Positions 1-4,518 of a DNA stretch of 6,291 nucleotides are shown piece after piece (the stretch's first letter is position 1; each line of letters opens with the position of its first letter). The stretch comes from Eubacteriales Family XIII. Incertae Sedis bacterium (GTDB lineage: Bacteria; Bacillota; Clostridia; Peptostreptococcales; Anaerovoracaceae), in contig JAISZM010000087.1 in NCBI GenBank assembly GCA_031269205.1, positions 1 to 6,291 of the forward strand, read 5' to 3'. The position numbers were made by a program, and so were the translations under genes. Below the pieces are notes generated by a model. That model did no database searches. It saw only the letters and a list, made by a program, of their open reading frames with translations, and had not been told where the DNA came from.

Positions 1-707
1 TCTGCAAAGGCGCGGAGTTCGAGCGTTTCTCCCACCTTCGCGTCGTAGACATGATAGGAGGCGACGCATCGATGCGGGAAGGCTGGAAATCGGCGATCTG
101 CCGCAGAGCCGACACGCGGTCGATTCATCTCGATTCGGATTTTTTCGACATAGACGTCGCGTACCTGATCAGCTACGCAAAAGAGAACGACACGTTGGCT
201 GAGTACGAAGATCAACGTAAAACCATAGAATCGGCCTTGATAAAAGGCGTCAATACGGTGCGAACCTCGAGCATGGGCCGCCTGTTTGACGCGGCGGCGT
301 CGTTGCTCGGAATCCACCACGTAAACAGGTACGAAGGCGAATGCGCCATAATGCTCGAAAATGCCGCCGCCCGCGCGCTGCAAGCCGACGAAAAAAAAGC
401 GGAAACCGCCGAACGCGCGCTGAGAACCGCGAGCGGAACACCCGAGGCCGACGCGCTCGCTCTGCGCTTTCATCGGGACGTGGCGAGGGCCGTGCTGACC
501 GAATGCGGCAGAGCGCAAGCCGCACACAAAACGAACCGCGTCTGTCTCTCCGGCGGCGTCTTCCAAAACAAAATATTGATGGAAGAAACCCTGCGCTTGT
601 TGCGCAATGACGGTTTCACGCCCTATTACAACATATCCGTCCCGCCGAACGACGGGGGAATAGCCCTCGGTCAAGCCTACCTGGCCATGCAGTGCCGACA
701 AAAATAA
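1..707 (+). CDS. hypF: Carbamoyltransferase HypF, C-terminal part (5' end outside window)
   Basis: HypF uses carbamoyl phosphate and ATP to make the carbamoyl group passed to HypE, which turns it into the cyanide ligands of the [NiFe]-hydrogenase active site; it is cytoplasmic. The reading frame is open from base 3 to the TAA at 705-707, giving 234 codons, about the last third of a protein usually near 750 residues. Seen here are CKGAEFERFSHLR just after the window edge (the stretch following the family's WGGEF motif), TSSMGRLFDA (nt 264-293), LSGGVFQN (nt 546-569) and PPNDGGIALGQ (nt 642-674). These are hallmarks of the Kae1/YgjD-like transferase part; the Asp of PPNDGG is an expected metal or nucleotide-site residue. 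The HHxH metal motif and the acylphosphatase, zinc-finger and YrdC domains would lie upstream, outside the window. An internal ATG at 51 lies within the domain and is not the true start. No other hyp gene is visible. I see no convincing terminator after the stop, only A/T-rich sequence. Confidence 0.94.
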   Translation, partial: CKGAEFERFSHLRVVDMIGGDASMREGWKSAICRRADTRSIHLDSDFFDIDVAYLISYAKENDTLAEYEDQRKTIESALIKGVNTVRTSSMGRLFDAAASLLGIHHVNRYEGECAIMLENAAARALQADEKKAETAERALRTASGTPEADALALRFHRDVARAVLTECGRAQAAHKTNRVCLSGGVFQNKILMEETLRLLRNDGFTPYYNISVPPNDGGIALGQAYLAMQCRQK

Positions 708-822
708 AAATTTTTGCGTTTTATGTTTAAGCGCCTCATTATGGGGTATTAATTAAATGCAAGTTGATTCGGAAAACAACAGTACGCAGCGCTTATAAAA
801 GTACGAAGACTCGAGTCAGGAG

Positions 823-878
823 CGGCAGATGAGGGGACCGGGGTGACGGGTCAACCGCCTCCCCGGAAGTTCCTGCCG
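823..878. promoter_or_regulatory. Long imperfect hairpin upstream of the flavodiiron gene
   Basis: CGGCAG (823-828) pairs with CTGCCG (873-878). Inside it CCGGGG (838-843) pairs with CCCCGG (861-866), and CGG (847-849) with CCG (855-857), closing a five-base GTCAA loop. A strong Shine-Dalgarno-like AGGAG (818-822) sits six bases before an ATG at 829 that opens a five-codon ORF (MRGPG, stop at 844-846) within the 5' arm. The element ends just where the promoter's weak -35 would lie, and a run of six T follows at 889-894, too far from the stem for an ordinary intrinsic terminator. A 10-bp palindrome GACTCGAGTC lies just before it (808-817). It could be a protein-binding site, a leader or attenuator RNA of a longer transcript, or chance in GC-rich DNA. 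It matches no riboswitch class I recognise. Confidence 0.35.
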
Positions 879-902
879 TTCCGTTCCATTTTTTGATATA
901 AT
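873..902 (+). promoter_or_regulatory. Predicted extended -10 promoter of the flavodiiron operon
   Basis: A perfect extended -10 element is present: TG at 894-895, one base, then TATAAT at 897-902. The -35 region is weak (CTGCCG at 873-878, 18-base spacer), as is common for extended -10 promoters. Transcription would begin near 909, giving a leader of roughly 55 bases before the ATG at 965. Confidence 0.6.
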
Positions 903-920
903 AACGATAAGGTTGTTGAT

Positions 921-937
921 AAGCGGGCCGCCCGCTT
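921..937 (+). promoter_or_regulatory. Inverted repeat in the predicted 5' leader of the flavodiiron operon
   Basis: AAGCGGG (921-927) and CCCGCTT (931-937) are perfect inverted repeats separated by CCG. The repeat lies between the predicted transcription start near 909 and the ribosome binding site at 954-960. It could be an operator just downstream of the promoter or a stabilising hairpin in the mRNA leader. Nearby direct repeats GATAA occur at 906-910 and 918-922. No regulator is identifiable from the sequence. Confidence 0.4.
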
Positions 938-953
938 CGGACGAACAGAAAAA

Positions 954-960
954 CGGAGGT
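954..960 (+). promoter_or_regulatory. Ribosome binding site of the flavodiiron gene
   Basis: CGGAGGT lies immediately upstream of the ATG at 965, with five bases between GGAGG and the start codon. This fixes the start of the gene. Confidence 0.8.
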
Positions 961-964
961 TAGC

Positions 965-2194
965 ATGTTGACGAAGAAGATTGCCACAGATTTTACCTGG
1001 GTAGGGGTACTCGACCCCGACCTGAGGGTGTTTGACATAGTTATGAAGACGGAATTTGGAACGACGTACAATTCGTATGTGCTGAAGGGCAAGGAGAAGA
1101 CGGTTCTTTTCGAGGCTTCCAAGGCGCAGTTTTTTGACGAGTGGATTGCGAAGATCAAAGAGGAAACTCCGATCGACGATATCGATTACCTCGTCGTGGA
1201 GCACTCGGAACCCGACCACTCGGGGGCGATAGAACGGCTGCTGGAACTGAACCCGGACATCGAGATAGTCGGGTCTCCGGGGGCGCTGAACTTTTTGAAG
1301 GAGATAACGAACAGGGAGATCAAGGGCCGCGCGGTCAAGTCGGGCGACGAACTCGACATCGGCGGCAAGACGCTGAAGTTCATCACGACGCCAAACCTGC
1401 ACTGGCCGGACACTATATTCACCTACGTGCCTGAAATACGAACGCTCGTGACGTGCGACTGCTTCGGCACACACTATTCGGACGAGAACGTGACGAACGA
1501 CAAACTGACGAATTACGAAGACTACCTGAAGTCGCTCGTCTACTATTACGATAACATCATCGGACCGTTCAAAGGTGATGTGCTTGCGGCTCTCGACAAG
1601 ATAGAGGGACTCGACATAGACGTCGTCGCGACGGGGCACGGGCCCGTGCTGACGCAGAACCCGGGCGAGATCATCGAACAGTACCGCCAGTGGTCGTCGC
1701 CGAAAAATCCGAACGCTCAAAAGACGATCATCATACCCTATGTGTCGGCCTACGGCTACACGAAACAGCTCGGCGACGCCATCACCGAGGGCATCAAAGA
1801 AGCGGCCGACTTCAACGTCAAACTTTTCGATATGGTGTACGCGGATTTCGAAGAGGTCATGACGGAGATCGGTAACGCGGACGGCTTCCTGCTCGGTACG
1901 CCGACCATCGTAGGCGAAGCGCTCGAGCCGATATGGAAGATAGCGGCCTCGCTGAACGCCAAGCTGCACGGCGGCAAATACGCATCGGCCTTCGGTTCCT
2001 ACGGCTGGAGCGGGGAGGGCGTGCCGCATATCATGCAGAGGCTCGCGCAGTGCAAGCTGAACGTGTTCGGCGACGGCTTCCGCGTGAGGTTCAAGCCGAG
2101 CGATGAGGATCTTGCCAAGGCGCGCGAGTTCGGGCATGACTTCGGCTCGTCCATCCGGGACGAGCGGCTCGCGGACGATTCGTTCAAGGAATGA
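965..2194 (+). CDS. Class A flavodiiron protein (FprA-type O2/NO reductase)
   Basis: Cytoplasmic enzyme that reduces O2 to water and/or NO to N2O with electrons usually passed from rubredoxin or a similar donor; in anaerobes it protects against oxygen or nitrosative stress. The 409-residue product has the normal two-domain length. Residues 1 to about 250 are the metallo-beta-lactamase-like domain with a complete diiron ligand set: HSEPDH at 80-85 (H80, E82, D84), H146 in NLHWPD, D165 in CDCFGTH and H225 in ATGHGP. Residues about 253-395 are the flavodoxin domain, with an FMN phosphate loop around YVSAYGYT (259-266), GTPTIVGEA (311-319) and AFGSYGWSGEG (342-352). There is no C-terminal rubredoxin or flavin reductase domain, hence class A. 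The start is set by the CGGAGGT site. The stop overlaps the next start by four bases (ATGA), so the two genes are very likely cotranscribed and translationally coupled. O2 versus NO preference cannot be read from the sequence. A strong promoter-like element and an inverted repeat lie upstream. Confidence 0.97.
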   Translation: MLTKKIATDFTWVGVLDPDLRVFDIVMKTEFGTTYNSYVLKGKEKTVLFEASKAQFFDEWIAKIKEETPIDDIDYLVVEHSEPDHSGAIERLLELNPDIEIVGSPGALNFLKEITNREIKGRAVKSGDELDIGGKTLKFITTPNLHWPDTIFTYVPEIRTLVTCDCFGTHYSDENVTNDKLTNYEDYLKSLVYYYDNIIGPFKGDVLAALDKIEGLDIDVVATGHGPVLTQNPGEIIEQYRQWSSPKNPNAQKTIIIPYVSAYGYTKQLGDAITEGIKEAADFNVKLFDMVYADFEEVMTEIGNADGFLLGTPTIVGEALEPIWKIAASLNAKLHGGKYASAFGSYGWSGEGVPHIMQRLAQCKLNVFGDGFRVRFKPSDEDLAKAREFGHDFGSSIRDERLADDSFKE

Positions 2195-3537
2195 AAAGTT
2201 ATGACGTGACAATCGTAGGCGCGGGGGCGGCGGGCTTGGCCGCCGCCGTCGCTTTTTGTCGGCGCTGCGAAGGTCGCGCGCTTCTCATCGACGTGAACGA
2301 CGAGGCCGGCAGGAAGATACTCGCGACGGGTAACGGCAGATGCAATCTGTCGCATGTCGCCGCGCCCGGGTGGGAGAAAACGAAGGAGTTTTTCGACAGC
2401 CTCGGCGTACTGCTGCGTACGGATGAAGCCGGTCGCGCGTATCCCTTGTCGCGGCGCGCCGACGCCGTGAGGCGCGCGCTCGTGAACGAGTGCAAAAGGC
2501 TCGGCTGCGAGTTTCTGCTTCGGACACGCGTCCTGTCGGTGAGCAGGGGGGATGAAGACGACTTCGTAGTCGAGGCCGAAAGCGCCGCGCCGCGCGCGAG
2601 GAAGTCGAAGCGAAACGACGGTTCGGACATCGGCGCGGAACGCGTTTCGTTCCGCGCGAAGCAGGTCGTAGTGGCGACGGGCGGCAAGGCCCGTCCCGAG
2701 TACGGCAACAGGGGCGACGGCTACGCCTTGGCACGCGCCTTCGGCGTTGAGGTCAACCCCATCAGGCCGACCCTCGTGCCCTTCCTGTACGCCGACGATG
2801 TCAGGGGCGAGCTGGCCGCGCTCGCGGGCGTGCGCGCGGCGGCGGATGTGAAACTGCTCGAGTCCGGCGTCGCCGGCTTTGCGGAAGCCGGAGCTTCGCC
2901 GGACGCAACGAAAAAAACGCGCGCTGAACGCGCCGTCGACGGGGTCGCGACCGAAGCGAGCGGCGAGGTTCAGTTCACGGAATACGGTCTGTCGGGTATC
3001 TGTATCTTCGATTTGAGCCGCTGCTACGAGGGGCAGGCGGCGAGCGTGAGCGTTGATCTCGCGCCCGGGCTCACGAAGGAAGAGATAGCGGAACTCATAG
3101 CCGCGCGGCGCGCCGCGGGGCTTGAGGGGATCGTGCATCCGAAAATTGCGGCCTATATCGCTGGCAAGATGCGCTCGTCGGCATTCGCCGCGGCATCCGC
3201 GGACGAGGCGCTTTCGGATCGCGAAGGCGCGGACGGCGCGCCATCTGACGCCACGTACGCCGGGAGAGCCGCCGCCCTCATAAAGTCCTTCGTCGTGCCC
3301 GTCAAGGGCACGAAGGGCTGGAAGGATGCGCAGATAACGGCGGGCGGTGTCGCCCTGTCCGAGGTCAGCGAGAAATACTTTGAATCAAAGGATGTACCCG
3401 GGTTGTACTTTGCGGGCGAAGTCCTCGATTACGACGGCCCGAGCGGAGGCTACAACCTCGACTACGCGTGGAACACGGGCTTGAAGGCGGGCAGGGCAGC
3501 GGGCGCGTACTGCGCGTCGTACCTACCTACCGAATAG
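2191..3537 (+). CDS. HI0933/BaiN-family NAD(P)/FAD-dependent oxidoreductase
   Basis: Flavoprotein of the HI0933 (YhiN/BaiN) family; clostridial BaiN is reported as a bile-acid-ring reductase, but most members have no known substrate, so none is assigned. The 448-residue product starts with the Rossmann FAD site GAGAAG (10-15), then GRKILATGNGRCNLSH (40-55), VVVATGG (159-165), NRGDGYALA (173-181), FTEYGLSGICIF (262-273), ITAGGVALSEV (382-392) and a C-terminal FAD site with LYFAGEVLDYDGPSGGYNLD (405-424). All expected motifs are intact. The protein is about 40 residues longer than typical members; extra polar, Ala/Gly-rich segments lie at about 130-152, 228-258 and 333-356, and each coincides with a strong DNA hairpin. 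The ATG overlaps the upstream stop (ATGA). AAGGA at 2186-2190 directly abuts the ATG, too close for normal ribosome binding, so coupling to the flavodiiron gene is the likely mode of translation. It might donate or relay electrons for its partner, but that is only inference. Confidence 0.95.
   Translation: MKSYDVTIVGAGAAGLAAAVAFCRRCEGRALLIDVNDEAGRKILATGNGRCNLSHVAAPGWEKTKEFFDSLGVLLRTDEAGRAYPLSRRADAVRRALVNECKRLGCEFLLRTRVLSVSRGDEDDFVVEAESAAPRARKSKRNDGSDIGAERVSFRAKQVVVATGGKARPEYGNRGDGYALARAFGVEVNPIRPTLVPFLYADDVRGELAALAGVRAAADVKLLESGVAGFAEAGASPDATKKTRAERAVDGVATEASGEVQFTEYGLSGICIFDLSRCYEGQAASVSVDLAPGLTKEEIAELIAARRAAGLEGIVHPKIAAYIAGKMRSSAFAAASADEALSDREGADGAPSDATYAGRAAALIKSFVVPVKGTKGWKDAQITAGGVALSEVSEKYFESKDVPGLYFAGEVLDYDGPSGGYNLDYAWNTGLKAGRAAGAYCASYLPTE
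2633..2657. repeat. Perfect inverted repeat inside the HI0933-type gene (first extra segment)
   Basis: GCGCGGAACG (2633-2642) and CGTTCCGCGC (2648-2657) form a perfect 10-bp stem with a five-base loop. It covers codons at the end of the first extra protein segment (about residues 148-156). It may be a small inserted palindrome or a chance product of GC-rich codons. Confidence 0.5.
2862..2904. repeat. Two-part inverted repeat inside the HI0933-type gene (second extra segment)
   Basis: The outer stem pairs GTCCGGCG (2862-2869) with CGCCGGAC (2897-2904). The inner stem pairs CCGGCTT (2873-2879) with AAGCCGG (2885-2891) around a five-base loop. In total 15 perfect pairs lie within 43 bases, interrupted by a 3/5-base internal loop. 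It encodes the start of the second extra segment of the protein. Confidence 0.55.
3208..3230. repeat. Inverted repeat inside the HI0933-type gene (third extra segment)
   Basis: GCGCTTTCG (3208-3216) pairs with CGAAGGCGC (3222-3230), nine pairs including one T:G, around a five-base loop. Just upstream, CCGCGG occurs twice (3188-3193 and 3197-3202) separated by CAT, giving a second short hairpin. Both fall in the third extra segment of the protein. Confidence 0.45.
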
Positions 3538-3542
3538 ATAAA

Positions 3543-3568
3543 GCGCCCATCTCCTGGGCGCGTTCTTT
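3543..3568. terminator. Hairpin terminator between converging genes
   Basis: GCGCCCA (3543-3549) pairs with TGGGCGC (3555-3561) around TCTCC, followed on the plus strand by the T-rich GTTCTTTC. It begins six bases after the stop of the plus-strand operon. On the minus strand the same stem lies 32 bases past the lysozyme-domain gene's stop and is followed by TTTATCTATT, so it may end transcription from both sides. The T tracts are imperfect. Confidence 0.7.
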
Positions 3569-3593
3569 CGGTCGTCGTTTTGAAACTGCGGGA

Positions 3594-4277
3594 TCAGACT
3601 CCGTTTGCCGAACCCTCGATGACTATGATGGGCGACAGTTCGGATTCTTCCTTGTGGTAGATGTTGTAGATATCGCGCGCGTAGGCGAGGCGCTTGCTCA
3701 TCGCCGGGATGCCCGGGCGCTCATACTTGTTGCAGAACACCGTCGTCGCCGCCTCGACTGAGGCGCACTTTTTCAGCACGCTCTTGACGTGTGAATAGCT
3801 CCCGTCCAGTTCCACCTTCACGAGAAAATGAAGCTGAGTCGCGAGGCTGTAAGGGTTTTTCATGCTCATGAGCTTCGCCTTGCGGCCGCCCATCCACTGT
3901 GCCAGTCCATCGCCGGATGTCTGGAAACCGTGTTCCTGTTTCAGGTTGCCCATGATGCCGGCAGCCTGCTCGTCCGTAAAACCGTTGCTGATGAGATAGT
4001 TCCACACGAGATCGCGGTTGGACGACGGATTCTCGACGAGGCTGACGGGTATGCCGAGTTCCTCGGGGCTGACTACGCTCGATTTCAGCGTGTTCATGTT
4101 CTGCGACTTGATGTAACTGTCGCCCGGCTCGGTCCACTTGACGAAATGCTCACGATTCGGCACGTGGACGCCATCCTCGGAAATGACCGTGAACGGAGCT
4201 GTGATAAGGCCGACCGCGAACAGCACGATAAGTGCCTTGAAAAGCCCTTTATTGAAAACAGTAAGTAGTATATCCAT
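3594..4277 (-). CDS. Membrane-anchored or secreted protein with phage-tail-lysozyme domain
   Basis: Probable cell-wall (peptidoglycan) hydrolase acting outside the membrane. With the ATG at 4277 it has 227 residues. Residues about 11-32 (GLFKALIVLFAVGLITAPFT) form a hydrophobic signal peptide or anchor; residues 33-86 are a polar linker without recognisable domain. Residues about 87-208 resemble the phage tail lysozyme domain (Phage_lysozyme2): GNLKQEHGF (110-118) carries the probable catalytic glutamate E115, followed by GLAQWMGGR (124-132), LATQLHFL (145-152) and FCNKYERPGIPA (181-192), ending in YARDIYNIY. The tail is short and acidic then hydrophobic. A GTG at 4343 would add 22 residues, but that stretch is AT-rich and non-coding in character and contains a good promoter, so I prefer 4277; a GTG at codon 18 (preceded by AAGG) is another option. 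No Shine-Dalgarno precedes the ATG. No phage structural genes flank it. The domain call is firm; substrate and role are not. Confidence 0.85.
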   Translation of the reverse strand: MDILLTVFNKGLFKALIVLFAVGLITAPFTVISEDGVHVPNREHFVKWTEPGDSYIKSQNMNTLKSSVVSPEELGIPVSLVENPSSNRDLVWNYLISNGFTDEQAAGIMGNLKQEHGFQTSGDGLAQWMGGRKAKLMSMKNPYSLATQLHFLVKVELDGSYSHVKSVLKKCASVEAATTVFCNKYERPGIPAMSKRLAYARDIYNIYHKEESELSPIIVIEGSANGV

Positions 4278-4283
4278 GTCACG

Positions 4284-4312
4284 ATTATATAGGTGCAAAA
4301 ACAGGGCTGCAA
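4284..4312 (-). promoter_or_regulatory. Predicted promoter of the lysozyme-domain gene
   Basis: On the minus strand TTGCAG (4312-4307) is followed after 17 bases by a perfect TATAAT (4289-4284). The -10 ends only six bases before the ATG at 4277, so transcription would start at or near the start codon, implying a leaderless or nearly leaderless mRNA, or a start further downstream. Confidence 0.45.
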
Positions 4313-4411
4313 CAATTATGTAATATTTTCGTAATATAATCACAGACTCTTCACCGTTTCGTAAGAAAACTCAGCAATTCTTCGAAAACCGCCCGGCATA
4401 CCGGCAAAAAT

Positions 4412-4445
4412 CCCCGCCACTTTGTTCCTGCATGTAGGTGCGGGG
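4412..4445 (-). other. GC-rich hairpin with a minus-strand T run in the divergent intergenic region
   Basis: CCCCG (4412-4416) and CAC (4418-4420) pair with GTG (4438-4440) and CGGGG (4441-4445), with one bulged C and a 17-base loop. On the minus strand the stem is followed by ATTTTT (4411-4406), resembling an intrinsic terminator reading leftward. Nothing on the minus strand needs ending here unless antisense transcripts leave gpmI, so it could insulate the lysozyme-domain gene. The rest of 4278-4518 holds the two divergent promoters and no other gene that I can see. Confidence 0.3.
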
Positions 4446-4459
4446 TCATAACCACGGTT

Positions 4460-4489
4460 TTGACGGCTTGCTGTCAACAATAGTATAAT
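4460..4489 (+). promoter_or_regulatory. Sigma-A-type promoter of gpmI
   Basis: TTGACG (4460-4465, five of six consensus bases) and a perfect TATAAT (4484-4489) are separated by 18 bases. Transcription would start near 4496, leaving a leader of about 23 bases that contains the ribosome binding site. This looks like a strong constitutive promoter, fitting a glycolytic gene. Confidence 0.8.
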
Positions 4490-4505
4490 TGTTATCGGAA
4501 GACAT

Positions 4506-4513
4506 AAAGGAGG
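4506..4513 (+). promoter_or_regulatory. Ribosome binding site that fixes the gpmI start
   Basis: AAAGGAGG lies five bases before the ATG at 4519. The frame is open further upstream to a TTG at 4489, but that TTG overlaps the -10 element and would place the ribosome binding site inside the gene, so ATG 4519 is the start. Confidence 0.85.
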
Positions 4514-4518
4514 AATCT

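Noticed and set aside
699..716. A/T inverted repeat CAAAAAT...ATTTTTG at the hypF stop as a terminator
   Set aside because: The stem is almost all A:T with no GC core, so it would not form a stable intrinsic terminator.
757..798. Thirteen-codon ORF (ATG at 757, TAA ending at 798) before the flavodiiron gene
   Set aside because: No well-spaced ribosome binding site and no convincing promoter; a tiny ORF in an AT-rich gap is expected by chance.
764..799. Promoter made of TTGATT (764-769) and TATAAA (794-799)
   Set aside because: The spacer is 24 bases, far outside the 16-19 range.
793..1158. 121-codon minus-strand frame covering the flavodiiron promoter region
   Set aside because: It overlaps the promoter, the ribosome binding site and the first 65 codons of the flavodiiron gene, has no motif and no signals of its own.
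851..2212. 453-codon open frame on the minus strand opposite the flavodiiron gene
   Set aside because: Its translation is rich in Arg, Val and His with no recognisable motif, it has no ribosome binding site, and it is fully opposite a gene with all its catalytic residues. It is a by-product of GC-rich codon use.
1999..3138. 379-codon open frame on the minus strand across the flavodiiron/HI0933 junction
   Set aside because: No motifs, Arg/Ala-rich composition, and it runs antisense to two well-supported genes; a GC-rich shadow frame.
3594..4343. Longer form of the lysozyme-domain protein starting at GTG 4343
   Set aside because: The added 22 codons are AT-rich and contain the TTGCAG/TATAAT promoter, and the ribosome site before the GTG is weak; it remains a possible alternative.
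3594..4343. Prophage remnant suggested by the lysozyme domain
   Set aside because: No tail, head, integrase or lysis genes and no attachment-like repeats are present; both neighbours are ordinary chromosomal genes.
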